NCBI RefSeq assembly: GCF_035594125.1
Contig: NW_026973702.1
Coordinates: 23,501 to 87,500 of the forward strand
DNA: 64,000 nt
Source: Scylla paramamosain
Taxonomy: Eukaryota; Arthropoda; Malacostraca; Decapoda; Portunidae
Reading direction: 5' to 3'
This document shows, in pieces, positions 36,886-50,050 of this stretch. Made by a program: the position numbers and the translations under genes. The first letter of the stretch is position 1; each line of letters starts with the position of its first letter. The notes beneath the pieces were generated by a model. That model made no database searches, was not told the origin of the DNA, and saw nothing but the letters and a program-made list of their open reading frames with translations.

Positions 36886-39800
36886 ACGAAGACAGTAGGT
36901 GCAAGAGGCACGATGAATGCTTGGTTACTCACAACGTGTTTCCTGTAAGATTCTTCATATATAGATATTCCACTTCTCCATTTAAATTTCCTTATTTCCT
37001 GTTGTGCTTTCATATTGAGTCCCACACATTATACTGTTAAAGAGTTCATTTTGTAAACAGGGTAATCAGAATCCATCCAGACTTAGCCGTTTACTCACAG
37101 TTATTTTATATATTTATTATTATTATTTTTTTTAATACCGATCTCTGTGAGGTGAAATTAGTATGAGTGAGGGCGATCGGGTGGGTGGCGTATTACTTCT
37201 CTGTTCTTCCCCTTCCCTATCCCCTTTGAGTCATTGCCTGACACTGGCACGGAATAGGACTACATTTGTACAGTTTAGAGAGAGTGGATTAGATAGTACT
37301 TTATAGGAGTTAGCGGCCCCTGTCACCGCCCCTTTCATAAGGTTCTGACTGAGTGTGGCATGCCAAGCCAAATTTGTAGTAATGACGAGCTTCCCCTGCC
37401 CGTCCCTGCTTGGTGTCTTGTATTTAATATGGTGTCTTATTGTATTGCTAAATGCTAATGGGCTTCAAATTTCTGTTTAGAGCTTTGGACCCAGAGGATT
37501 ATAGTTTTTCTGTTGTGCAGTCTCATCTGTTTCCTACTCGGGCCGTGCCATTTATTCTATGAGGGCCATTTATTCGTGAGGGCGGAAGCTCATAGAATAC
37601 TTCAATCCTCATAACCGTTTGTTCCTTGTCGCAGCTAAATGTGGTTTGCTATTCTCTTTCAACTGGTTGGAGTTGTTTGGCAGTTGCAATATTCCCTTAC
37701 TTGTGGGAAGTGAAACTGGTTGACGACCCCATTTGTTTAACTCACCAGAGGAGACCAGAAGAATTCTGTAAAAGTGATTGTGAGTCCTGTACTAAACTAC
37801 GTAAACTACAAACTTGGCAGTTTAGGGAGGCTGACCTGAGATAGTGGCAGCCGTAAGGGGAGGGGGGTGCTGAGCCTGGTGTTGCGACCGTTTGTTTAAA
37901 AGGTGCAGGAGACCAGATGGATTATATAACCTGTAGTTGAACCCCGCACTAGTTTACGTAGGTGGTAGTCTAAGAAAACTGACCAGGTCAGTGGCAGCTG
38001 TAAGAGGGGGATGGGGGAAGGAATCTGGGGTAGTAACAATGCTTATATGAAATAACTGCAGTGACCATATGTAGCGAAAATGTAGCAGTAGAGCGGATGC
38101 TCCACATGAGTGACCAACCGTGCAAGCAGGGAGGAGTACCAGTTACTGCGGCGAAGAGTTAGTTAAGTGATGGAAGGAAGCATATTACATGTCAAAATAG
38201 GAGTGCTCATGTGAAGATGTAGCTATGGGAAGTCAGGTGGGAATTTTGCTGTAGAAGCAAGAGTGAGACAGGACTAGGTTGTTTCGTGTAGATTTTGTAT
38301 TAGGGAAATGAAACGGTGCAAGGCTGAAAGTGAGTGGATTTGTGGTCTGTGGATGCAGTTTATATACAAATGTTGCTACAATGTTTGCAGATAACAGGAA
38401 CTAAAGATGAAAATTCAGTACACTGATAATTTGTGAGAGGAAGGAAGTAGTGCACACGATGCTCCTACTTCTAACAAACTTAAGTAAGGCACAGAAGTGT
38501 ATGTGGGACTCCACATGGCCTCTCAGAGAAACCAGATTGCAAATGAGCGGAAAATCCCTTCCCCCAATTACGTTGACTGAAAATATGAGGGGAAATACCT
38601 CCACTGCAAACTGAAATCTTTTAAGCGTAAGATCGCTTAAAATTCATTCTGACCCCCAAAATGTTATTTGGTGCAATGTATGTTAACACTGTGTGGGTGT
38701 GCACATATGTTTGTATCTGTAGAGTTAAAAGATAATAAAACAAATCACATCCAAGACTAGAGGCACGAATCTTCTGAGCGACAGACACCGGCAGTGTCAG
38801 AATCAGCTGATGGTGCTTGCCGAGTACCAACACAGTAAAATAATGTCATTCGTAAGTAAAAGTCCATGACCGCACCTAATTGTTTAATGGGCCACAAAAT
38901 CAGAACCGCATCATGCAGTTTGCTATAAGGCAATGTATCCTCTGGTGCTGTTGCTGTTGCTGATGCTGCCACCGTGTAGTGTCTTGTCTTGTATTCTCAA
39001 TGTTTTAAATGACTCGCTAACGCGTATATCTAATGGTTAATTTGGATAAGGAGTACAAAATTAATGTCTCAGCTGACTAGGCGGGTACACAGCTATCAAT
39101 CAAATCAAACAATCGAAGATAAATTATCTAAAACAACGCTGGGAATTTTTTTTGCCCATGCCGCTAAATTTTTCCAGTCCTTGATTGATTTCACTACTGG
39201 GATGATAGATCCCAATCTTTTATAACATTGGAGAGAAGAGAAAGAAATACATGTTACTGAGGCAACTAGCAAGCCAGACGGCTGTGAGAGACGCCGCGCT
39301 GGCGTGCCAGGGCAGAGATGCACTGCCCTCCTCTGTCCTCCTTGTACACCACCTCACGTCTTCTATTTCTTGCAATATGTAATTGATAAGTTGTCTATAC
39401 TGTATGTTATGTTAATTAGAAAAGTCAAACTGGGTAGGGATAATATGCCTCGGTGTTCGAATATGGTAGAGTAGCACGTGTCATGTATCTGTTCCTCGCC
39501 TCGCGGTCATGTAATGCTGATGTTGGTATCGTGAGTGACGGTCGGTCTTCTGACTGCCTCACTTAAAATTTCAGCCTGTGAGGATAATTTTAAAATTGGA
39601 TTTTTCGGAGGCAAGAAATGACTGTCAATTAGCTGGGAGTGTATGGTGAAATTTGGGTGTTAAGTTCTGTTCATGTGAATTAAATTGTGAATTAATTATA
39701 ATTAAATAGTAATGAAATAAATTTGTTTGTTTTGTGAAAAGGTGAGCTGTCATTCTGTCCTGCCAGCTGCACCCATCACTTTTTGTTAAACACAAACTAC

Positions 39801-41588
39801 GCCTATAAATTCAATACTCCAAAGAGACATCAGTGCCTGTAGACAAAATAAAAGTTATGCTACCAAATAATTATTTTTAATACTCGGATGTTTTACCACG
39901 TAACTAGAGATTGAGTAAATAATTCAAGGCAAAGTAAAATAATACAATAGAACCTATTGTGTTATTTATTAAGTAGAATTTAGAACTAAATTATATATAT
40001 ATTATCCGAAAGGCCTCAATACCCTTCTTAGCGCCAAAGCCACAGCCCATGTCATCCACATAATGCTGTATTTTATAAGAATTTAAAATATTATATGCAA
40101 ATAATTAAAGTCTTGAACTAGAGAGGGGCTACCACAGCCACAGTATGAGGTGAAAGGGACTCGATTTCCATTCAACGAGGACCTGGGGATCACACAGGTA
40201 CCTTACCAGATTTTCTGCCACTTGCAACCTTCCTGTTATTCACTTGTTACTAGCGCTACCATTTCTGCTACAACTACGGCTATTGACAACAGTGACGAGA
40301 TTCATTTATTTTGAGCAGGAATAACACTTTACATGTGGACGAGAGTCTAGGTGTTTGTCTAATTTGTTCTTGAAAACAAAGACCATTTACTTATGGAGTA
40401 TGAAGTGTGAAGTATTGAGGTATGAAGATTGGATGGCAGAAAGCACAGTATGTTAATGATCTGACTGAAAATAAAATGTTTTGCTTCGCCTAACAATATT
40501 TTTTTCACCATTTATTTTAAACATTAAGTGGAGGAGAGGAAGGAACAAGCCCTAAATCAGTTTTGAGGAAAAGTCTGCTGAGCGAAGAGTTCAGCCTTAG
40601 AGATAGATAAGGTGGCAGTGCTGCATCATGTTAACAAGGGAAACTTACTAAATATCACACCTACGTCTAGCACACACAACAATGTCAGCAATGACATCCT
40701 TTCCATACAAGCAATGATAGATATTATTTCACAATATACACATTACTGAACTGTCGCCTTCAAACTCTGGTCATCTACACTTACAACAAAAACTTTTTCA
40801 ATAAAAACTGCTACTCCTGGGCACTAAGGGAAGTGACGCCACAGTACATGGTTTCATCACACCTTCCAAAAAACATTTTACGAAGTGGCTCTTCATTTTA
40901 TCTTGAACAAAATTTTGATTCTGAGGAGACAGATGCAAACAGAAGCTTGTGGCACAAGCAACAGCAAGCAAGCCACACTCAGAAGATCCTCTCTGTTGTG
41001 TAATGTTTGCTTATTCTACTCTCATTGAAAATGCCTCACAGTTCAACGAGGCAGCAACTGAAAACTAAATTTATCAGAGGCTTTCAGTCCAGTGCTGTTC
41101 AAAACTGTCATAAATGTTGATGTTGTTACTATTACACTTGACGCTACTCACTGCCGGCCAGCGGTGGCTCTGCACATTCAAGATCTGAAGAAAGGTAGAT
41201 GCAGGAGCTTTAACATGTGCACAGTTCTTACTGTCAATAACAACAGCAGACTGAATACCTGAGATATTTGTGAAACTGAAATCGTTACAAGGGTAATAAT
41301 AGATAAATAACATTTTAACAATAACAGATGAAAAAGGAAGTGATAACTAGCTACAGCCGAACGATGACGAACGTCAGCAACATTCCTTTAATATTTTCTT
41401 TATGGTATCGAAATATTTCTGGTACTCAGTGACCTTGCAACATTTATATATTATTTATTATTGCTTTTACTTGATGCATATATTAATTTTTGTAGTGCGT
41501 GATCTTTCATAGTTTTTTCTTATCTTTCCAGGTTCTCCAGTCTGGCCAGAATAACGGTAAGAGTGTGAGTGTATTTATATTTGTATTA
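36886..41588. other. Non-coding interval of about 4.7 kb
   Basis: No frame longer than about 80 codons and no motif that I recognise on either strand. The only structure seen is the duplication at about 37726-38035. It may contain introns or unannotated old repeats. Confidence 0.5.
37726..38035 (+). repeat. Diverged tandem duplication, two units of about 155 bp
   Basis: The two halves share, in order, CATTTGTTTAA or CGTTTGTTTAA, GGAGACCAGA, a TGTA...ACTA...TACGTA stretch, CTGACC, and GTGGCAGC with GTAAG plus a G-rich run. The first unit ends at about 37880 and the second at about 38035. Confidence 0.6.
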
Positions 41589-43628
41589 TTTTTTTTTTTA
41601 TGTAGGAAGGACACTGGCCAAGGGCAACAAAAATCTAATAAAAAAAATGCCCACTGAAATGCCAGTCCCATAAAAGGATCAAAGCAGTGGTCAAAAATTG
41701 GTGGATAAGTGTCTTTAAACCTCCCTCTTGAAGGAATTCAAGTCATAGGAAGGTGGAAATACAGAAGAAGGCAGGGAGTTCCAGAGTTTACCAGAGAAAG
41801 GGATGAATGATTGAGAATACTGGTTAACTCTTGCGTTAGAGAGGTGGACAGAATAGGAGTGAGAGAAAGAAGAAAGTCTTGTGCAGCGAGGCCGTGGAAG
41901 GAGGGGAGGCATGCAGTAAGCAAGATCAGAAGAGCAGTTAGCATGAAAATAGCAGTAGAAGACAGCTAGATATGCAACATTGCGGCGGTGAGAGAGAGGC
42001 TGAAGACAGTCAGTTAGAGGAGAAGAGTTGATGAGACGAAAAGCTTTTGATTCCACCCTGTCTAGAAGACCAGTATGAGTGGAACCCCCCCACACATGTG
42101 AAGCATACTCCATACATGGACGGATAAGGCCTTTGTACAGAGTTAGCAGCTGGGGGGGTGAGAAAAACTCGCGGAGACGTCTCAGAACACCTAATTTCAT
42201 AGAAGCTGTTTTAGCTAGAGATGAGATGTGAAGTTTCCAGTTCAGATTATAAGTAAAGGACAGACCGAGGATATTCAGTGTAGAAGAGGGGGACAGTTGA
42301 GTGTCATTGAAGAAGAGGGGATAGTTGTCTGGAAGGTTGTGTCGAGTTGATAGATGGAGGAATTGAGTTTTTGAGGTATTGAACAATACCAAATTTGCTC
42401 TGCCCCAATCAGATATTTGAGAAAGATTAGAAGTCAGGCGTTCTGTGGCTTCCCTGCGTGATATGTTTACCTCCTGAAGGGTTGAACGTCTATGAAAAGA
42501 CGTGGAAAAGTGCAGGGTGGTATCATCAGCGTAGGAGTGGATAGGACAAGAAGTTTGGTTTAGAAAATCATTAATGAATAATAAGAAGAGAGTGGGTGAC
42601 AGGACAGAGCCCTGAGGAACACTACTGTTAATTGATTTAGGAGAAGAACAGTGACCGTCTACCACAGCAGCAATAGAACGGTCAGAAAGGAAACTTGAGA
42701 TGAAGTTACAGAGAGAAGGATAGAGACTGTAGGAGGGTAGTTTGGAAATCAAAGCTTTGTGCCAGACTCTATCAAAAGCTTTTGATACGTTCAAGGCAAC
42801 AGCAAAAGTTTCACCAAAATCTCTAAAAGAGGATGACCAAGACTCAGTAAGGAAAGCCAGAAGATCACTAGTACAGCGGCCTTGACGGAATAAATACTGG
42901 CGATCAGATAGAAGGTTGTGAAGTGATAGATGTTTAAGAATCTTCCTGTTGAGGACAGATTAAAAAACTTTAGATAGGCAGGAAATTAAAGTAATAGGAC
43001 GGTAGTTTGAGGGATTAGAGCGGTCATCCTTTTTAGGAACAGGTTGAATGTAGGCAAACTTCCAGCAAGAAGGAAAGGTAGATGTTGACAGACAGAGCTG
43101 AAAGAGTTTGACTAGGCAAGGTGCAAGCACGGAGGCACAGTTTCGGAGAACAATAGGAGGGACCCCATCAGGTCCATAAGCCTTCCGAGGGTTTAGGCCA
43201 GCGAGGGCATGGAAAACATCATTGAGAAGAATTTTAATAGGTGGCATGAAGTAGTCAGAGGGTGGAGGAGAGGGAGGAACAAGCCCAGAATCGTCCAAGA
43301 TAGCGTTTTTAGCAAAGGTTTGAGCAAAGAGTTCAGCTTTAGAAATAGATGTGATAGCAGTGGTGGCATCTGGTTGAAGTAGAGGAGGGAAAGAAGAAGA
43401 AGAAGCAAAGTTATTGGAGATATTTTTGGCTAGAAGCCAGAAATCACGAGGGGAGTTAGATCTTGAAAGGTTTTGACATTTTCTGGTAATGTAGGAAATT
43501 TTGGCTAGTTGGAGGACAGACTTGGCATGGTTCCAGGCAGAAATATAAAGTGCATGAGATTCTGGTGATGGAAGGCTTAAGTACCTTTTGTGGGCCACCT
43601 CTCTATCATGTATAGCACGAGAACAAGC
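41589..43628 (-). mobile_element. Older LINE, 3' part (RT half, poly-T at 41589-41599)
   Basis: This is the downstream half of a minus-strand non-LTR retrotransposon. It ends in a poly-A tail, seen as T on the plus strand. The reverse transcriptase is readable at 42960-43598 and 41715-42950: RPITLISCLSKVF, then KAFDRVWHKAL, SVPQGSVLSPTLF and the catalytic YADD (HSYADDTTLHF). An in-frame stop lies at 42960-42962, so it is a pseudogene. Its upstream half is at 46938-48206, separated by a younger LINE. Confidence 0.93.
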
Positions 43629-46600
43629 GAGGAGGAGGCAGTAGACACCTGCCGAAACGATAATTACTCCCAGTGAGGTCTAATACACTGTTCAGGGGGT
43701 GCTGTGAACTTATCATTAAACCCAGCTGTGACCTCACTGAACGTTTCCCTTTGTGTCTCACAACACAAGAGGGCAGTCACAGCCTGCCCTCTAAAGACAA
43801 CTCTCTTCCTCCACACAAAACTACAAGCACCTAATAACACACACACCCTTCACTCTAAAATTTTAAAATCATCATGGCGACTCCTACACCAGCCTCGGAG
43901 TCCCCATCTGGGGAGGATACCATAAATGTCCCCAGGTCGGACTGCCTTTCTGTCGACGACCCTAAGTGTCTTGACACCCCCCTCAACTTTTTCTTCATTA
44001 ACTTCTGCAACATTCGCGGTCTAAGATCTAATTTTCAATCTGTAGAACACCACCTCTCCTCTTCTAAACCTCATCTTCTTTTCCTCACTGAAACCCAGGT
44101 GTCTCAGGCAACTGACAGTAGCCCCTTTTCTGTTCCCTCCTACTTTCTCTATCCTCATTTTCGATCCAAAGTTGGATGCTGCGTTTATGTGCGCAATGAC
44201 TTAACTTGCTCTCGTGCCCACGCTCTTGAATCTTCCGAGTTTTCCACCATCTGGCTACGACTACAGAGTCACTCTCATACTAAATTTATCTGTGCTGTAT
44301 ACCTCTCTCCTAACTCCTCTGACTATAAGAAATTCTTTGACTACTTAACTTCCAAAGTGGAGCACATTCTGACCCTCTTCCCTTTTGCTGATATCTCCAT
44401 TCTTGGAGACTTCAATGTTCACCACCAGCTTTGGCTTTCCTCTCCCTTCACTGACCATCCTGGTGAACTAGCCTACAACTTTGCTATCCTCCATGACCTA
44501 GAGCAATTGGTACAACACCCTACTCGTATTCCTGATCGTCTTGGAGTTACGCCCAACATTCTTGACCTTTTCCTGACCTCTAATCCTTCTGCTTATGCTG
44601 TCACCCTTTCTTCTCCGTTGGGCTCCTCCGATCACAATATCATATCTTTATCTTGTCCTATCACTCCAATCCCTTCTCAGGATCTCCCTAAGCGAAGGTG
44701 CCTCTGGCGTTTTGCCTCTGCTAGTTGGGGGGACCTGAGGAGGTATTTTGCTGATTTTCCTTGGAATGACTACTGCTTCCGTGTCAGAGACCCGTCTTTG
44801 TGTGCTGAGCGCATGACAGAGGTGATAGTGTCTGGCATGGATGCATACATTCCTCACTCTTTTTCTCGTCCTAAACCTTCTAAACCTTGGTTTAACACAG
44901 CTTGTTCTCGTGCTATACATGATAGAGAGGTGGCCCACAAAAGGTACTTAAGCCTTCCATCACCAGAATCTCATGCACTTTATATTTCTGCCTGGAACCA
45001 TGCCAAGTCTCTTCTCCAACTAGCCAAAAACTCCTTCATTAACAGAAAATGTCAAAACCTTTCAAGATCTAACTCCCCTCGTGATTTCTGGCATCTAGCC
45101 AAAAATATCTCCAATAACTTTGCTTCTTCTTTCCCTCCTCTACTTCAACCAGATGGCACCACTGCTATCACATCTATTTCTAAAGCTGAACTCTTTGCTC
45201 AAACCTTTGCTAAAAACTCTACCTTGACAATTCTGGGCTTGTTCCTCCCTCTCCTCCACCCTCTGACTACTTCATGCCACCTATTAAAATTCTTCGCAAT
45301 GAAGTTTTCCTTGCCCTCGCTGGCCTAAACCCTCGGAAGGCTTATGGACCTGATGGGGTCCCTCCTATTGTTCTCCGAAACTGTGCCTCCATGCTTGCAC
45401 CTTGCCTAGTCAAACTCTTTCAGCTCTGTCTGTCAACATCTACCTTTCCTTCTTGCTGGAAGTTTGCCTACATTCAACCTGTTCCTTAAAAGGATGACCG
45501 TTCTAATCCCTCAAACTACCGTCCTATTGCTTTAATTTCCTGCCTATCTAAAGTTTTTGAATCTATCTTTAACAGGAAGATTCTTAAACATCTATCACTT
45601 CACAACCTTCTATCTGATCGCCAGTATTTATTCCGTCAAGGCCGCTCTACTGGTGATCTTCTGGCTATTCTTACTGAGTCTTGGTCATCCTCTTTTAGAG
45701 ATTTTGGTGAAACTTTTGCTGTTGCCTTGGACATATCAAAAGCTTTTGATAGAGTCTGGCACAAAGCTTTGATTTCCAAACTACCCTCCTACGGTTTCTA
45801 TCCTTCTCTCTGTAACTTCATCTCAAGTTTCCTTTCTGACCGTTCTATTGCTGCTGTGGTAGACGGTCACTGTTCTTCTCCTAAATCTATTAACAGTGGT
45901 GTTCCTCAGGGTTCTGTTCTGTCACCCACTCTCTTCTTATTATTCATTAATGATCTTCTAAACCAAACTTTTTGTCCTATCCACTCCTACGCTGATGATA
46001 CCACCCTGCACTTTTCCACGTCTTTTCATAGACGTCCAACCCTTCAGGAGGTAAACATATCACGCAGGGAAGCCACAGAACGCCTGACTTCTGATCTTTC
46101 TAAAATATCTGATTGGGGCAGAGCAAACTTGGTATTGTTCAATGCCTCAAAAACTCTCATCTCTCCCATCTCTCAACTCGACACAACCTTCCAGAAAACT
46201 ATCCCATCTTCTTCAATGACACTCAACTGTCCCCCTCTTCTACACTAAACATCCTCGGTCTGTCCTTTACTTATAATCTGAACTGGAAACTTCACATCTC
46301 ATCTCTAGCTAAAACAGCTTCTATGAAGTTAGGTGTTCTGAGACGTCTCCGCCAGTTTTTCTCACCCCCACAGCTGCTAACTCTGTACAAGGGCCTTATC
46401 CGTCCATGTATGGAGTATGCTTCACATGTGTGGGGGGGTTCCACTCATACTGGTCTTCTAGACAGGGTGGAATCAAAAGCTTTTCGTCTCATCAACTCTT
46501 CTCCTCTAACTGACTGTCTTCAGCCTCTCTCTCACCGCCGCAATGTTGCATATCTAGCTGTCTTCTACTGCTATTTTCATGCTAACTGCTCTTCTGATCT

Positions 46601-46937
46601 TGCTAACTGCATGCCTCCCCTTCTTCCGCGGCCTCGCTGCACAAGACTTTCTTCTTTCTCTCACCCCTATTCTGTCCACCTCTCTAACGCAAGAGTTAAC
46701 CAGTATTCTCAATCATTCATCCCTTTCTCTGGTAAACTCTGGAACTCCCTGCCTGCTTCTGTATTTCCACCTTCCTATGACTTGAATTCCTTCAAGAGGG
46801 AGGTTTCAAGACACTTATCCACCAATTTTTGACCATTGCTTAGACCCTTTTATGGGACTGGCATTTCAGTGGGCATTTTTTTATTAGATTTTTGTTGCCC
46901 TTGGCCAGTGTCCTTCCTACATAAAAAAAAAAAAAAA
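43629..46937 (+). mobile_element. Younger full-length LINE inserted into the older one
   Basis: A complete copy: 5' UTR from GGAGGAGGCAGTAGACACC, a single coding region, 3' UTR and a 15-A tail (46923-46937). Removing it rejoins ACGAGAACAAGC with TGTGTTAAACC, which is exactly continuous in the corresponding part of this copy itself (about 44880-44920). The flanks share AAGC, a possible short target duplication made ambiguous by the A tail. Confidence 0.95.
43874..46832 (+). pseudogene. LINE polyprotein: endonuclease and reverse transcriptase, broken
   Basis: The frame starts at ATG 43874 ([13 protein letters not shown]). The N-terminal half is an apurinic-type endonuclease that nicks target [30 protein letters not shown] and SSDHNIISL near the end. 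The reverse transcriptase follows, with RKAYGPDGVPP, NYRPIALISCLSKVFE, DISKAFDRVWHKAL, GVPQGSVLSPTLF and SYADDTTLHF, then a tail ending RHLSTNF. No ORF1 is visible. Three defects break the frame: a 1-base loss near 45228, a stop at 45487-45489 and a frame change near 46150. The domain order fits the Jockey/CR1-like group of LINEs; the clade was not resolved. Confidence 0.92.
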
Positions 46938-48206
46938 GCTGTGTTAAACCAAGGTTTAGAAGGTTTAGGACAAGAAAAAGAGTGAGGAATATATGCCTCC
47001 ATGCCAGACACTATCACCTCTGTTATGCGCTCAGCACACAAAGACTGGTCTCTGACACGGAAGAAGTAGTCATTCCAAGGAAAATCAGCAAGATACCTCC
47101 TCAGGTCCCCCCAAACTAGCAGAGGCAAAACGCCAGAGGCACCTTCGCTTAGGGGGATCCTGAAGAGGGATTGGACTCATAGGACCAGATACAGATATGA
47201 GATTGTGATCGGAGGAGCCCAACGGAGAAGAAAGGGTGACAGCATAAGCAGAAGGATTAGAGGTCAGGAAAAGGTCAAGAATGTTGGGCGTATCTCCAAG
47301 ACGGTCAGGAATACGAGTAGGGTGTTATACCAATTGCTCTAGGTCATGGAGGATAGCAAAGTTGTAGGCTAGTTCACCAGGATGGTCAGTGAAGGGAAAG
47401 GAAAGCCAAAGCTGGTGGTGAACATTGAAGTCTCCAAGAATGGAGATCTCTACAAAAGGGAAGAGGGTCAGAATGTGCTCCACTTTAGAAGTTAAGTAGT
47501 CAAAGAATTTCTTATAGTCAGAGGAGTTAGGAGAGAGGTACACAGCACAGATAAATTTAGTATGAGAGTGACTCTGTAGTCGTACCCAGATGGTGGAAAT
47601 CTTGGAAGATTCAAGAGCGTGGGCACGAGAGTAAGTTAAATCATTGCGCACATAAACGTAGCAACCAGCTTTGGATCGAAAATGAGGATAGAGAATGTAG
47701 GAGGGAACAGAAAAGGGGCTACTGTCAGTTGCCTCAGACACCTGAGTTTCAGTGAGGAAAAGAAGATGAGGTTTAGAAGAGAAGTGGTGTTCTACAGATA
47801 GAAAATTAGATCTTAGACCGCGAATTTTGCAGAAGTTAATGAAGAAAAAGTTGAGGGGGGTGTAAAGACACTTAGGGTCGTCGACAGAAAGGCAGTCAGA
47901 CCTGGGGACATTTATGGTCCCCTCCCCAGATGGGGACTCAGAGGCTGGTGTAAGAGTCGCCATGATGATTTTAAAATTTTAGAGTGAAGGGTGTGTGTGT
48001 TATTAGGTGTTTGTAGTTTTGTGTGGAGGAAGAGAGTTGTCTTTAGAGGGCAGGCTGTGACTGCCCCCTTGTGCTGTGAGACACAAAGGGAAACGTTCAG
48101 TGAGGTTACAGCTGGGTTTAATGATAAGTTCACAGCACCCCCTGAACAGTGCATTAGACCTCACTGGGAGTAATTATCGTTTCGGCAGGTGTCTACTGCC
48201 TCCTCC
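46938..48206 (-). mobile_element. Older LINE, 5' part (5' UTR and endonuclease half)
   Basis: It begins at 48206 with the same GGAGGAGGCAGTAGACACC end as the younger copy, so the older element was full length. Its start codon is at 47961-47963 ([13 protein letters not shown]). The endonuclease is readable to an in-frame stop at 47325-47327, then continues to 46938, where the younger LINE interrupts it between endonuclease and reverse transcriptase. The continuation is at 43628 and leftward. Confidence 0.94.
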
Positions 48207-48521
48207 TTTATTGTATTGTGTTAAGTCCCAGTGTCTGTACTAAAGAGAAAACTCTGGCATGGTATAATAAGCCTGGGTGGTGAAAAGGCAAAAGGCTGCC
48301 TTTCTGCATCTCATCAAACTATTAACGTCCAGGGCAAGGGCTGCCTGGATGCTCTCTGCTTCCCCCAACCACCCTCTGTCTCTCTCCAGCTTGGCTGTGT
48401 CATCTATATGCATTTTCTCCTTTTTCTTCTTCTTCTTTTTAAAACAATATGTTGTAATTAGATTACCCCTTGGATTCCTTCTTTTATAAGAGATACATTC
48501 AAACAGGTATTCTTCCCTTTT
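48207..48521. other. Short interval beside the LINE, nothing recognised
   Basis: Unremarkable sequence with a T/CTT-rich run near 48419-48440. No credible gene. Confidence 0.5.
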
Positions 48522-48592
48522 AGGGAGGTTGGAGTCAAAAACATTAAGTCTTATCAAATCCTCTCTTCTAACTGTCTTCAGCTCCCCTCCTT
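48522..48592 (+). repeat. Highly diverged LINE fragment
   Basis: GGTTGGAGTCAAAAAC, TCTTATCAAATCC and TGTCTTCAGC line up in order with the LINE block at 46465-46525 (GGTGGAATCAAAAGC, CTCATCAACTC, TGTCTTCAGC). Confidence 0.5.
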
Positions 48593-48636
48593 CTTCTTTA
48601 TATCTGATGGAGATTCATTGAATATTTGCTGCATTT

Positions 48637-49215
<579 letters not shown>

Positions 49216-49465
49216 TTTTCTACACTGAGCGTTCTCGGTCTATCCTTTACTTCTAAAGTAAACTTTACTTTATTTTTAAGTTACTATCCTTTATTGTCTT
49301 AACTGCAAACTTCACATCTCATCTCTAGCTAAAACAGTTTCTATGAACTTAGTCTTAGTTCTGAGTCGTCTCCGCCAGTTTTTTTCTCCCCCACCCCCTT
49401 ACCAGCAGCTCACTCTGTACAGGGGCCTTATCCGCCTATGTATGGAGTATGCTTCACATGTATAG
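49216..49465 (+). mobile_element. LINE internal fragment, forward
   Basis: Matches about 46235-46440 of the younger LINE (TTCTACACTGAGCGT..CTCGG, CTTCACATCTCATCTC, TATGGAGTATGCTTCACATG) with small insertions. It is out of order relative to the preceding fragment. Confidence 0.8.
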
Positions 49466-49822
49466 GGGGGATGGAGACAGTTGGATGTCACTGAAGAGGA
49501 GGGGATAGTTATCTGGAAGGTTGTGTTGAGTTGATAGATGGAGGGATTGAGTTTTTGAAACTCTGAACAATACTAAGTTTGTCCTGCCTCAATCGCAGAT
49601 TTTAAAGATCAGAAGTCAGGCATTTTGTGGCTTCCCTGCATGAAATTTTTACTTCCTAAAGGGTTGGACGTCTATGGAAAGACGTGGAAAAGTGCAGGGT
49701 GGTATCATCAGCGTAGGAGTGGATAGGACAAGAAGTTTGGTTTAGAAGTTTATTGATGAATAATAAGAAGAGAGTGGGTGACAGGACAGAACCTGAGAAA
49801 CACCACTGTTAATAGATTTAGA
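49466..49822 (-). mobile_element. LINE internal fragment, reversed
   Basis: Reverse complement of about 45890-46235 of the younger LINE, including the YADD region (GTATCATCAGCGTAGGAGTG). Together with the previous piece it forms a head-on rearrangement. Confidence 0.88.
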
Positions 49823-49826
49823 ATCC

Positions 49827-49851
49827 GTTTCGGAGCCTGTCGCTCCGAAAC
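49827..49851. repeat. Short perfect hairpin
   Basis: GTTTCGGAGC and GCTCCGAAAC flank a 5-base loop and are followed by TAGTCACTAG. It may mark the end of an unrecognised mobile element. Confidence 0.7.
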
Positions 49852-49918
49852 TAGTCACTAGATATTCTAGGAAATACTTTCATTGTTATTCCCACACAAA
49901 GATACCTTGACATGTATG

Positions 49919-49980
49919 ACTAAGCCTAACCTAACCTAAACCTAACCTAACCCTAACCTAACCTAACCTAGCTAAGCCTA
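49919..49980 (-). repeat. Interstitial telomere-like TTAGG tract
   Basis: About ten imperfect copies of CCTAA (TTAGG on the minus strand), with variants CCTAAA and CCCTAA. TTAGG is the common arthropod telomere repeat. The tract is short and degenerate, so this is interstitial, not a chromosome end. Confidence 0.85.
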
Positions 49981-50050
49981 AACTAGTCTAGCGTGTTGTA
50001 ATTGTCATGTCCTTGTAATGACGGGGTTTTTTGATTAGTGCGCTGCCTCC

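Noticed and set aside
49827..49900. Hairpin followed by CTAGT as a possible Helitron 3' end
   Set aside because: The spacing between hairpin and CTAG is wrong (they overlap), and no 5' TC end or helicase is seen.
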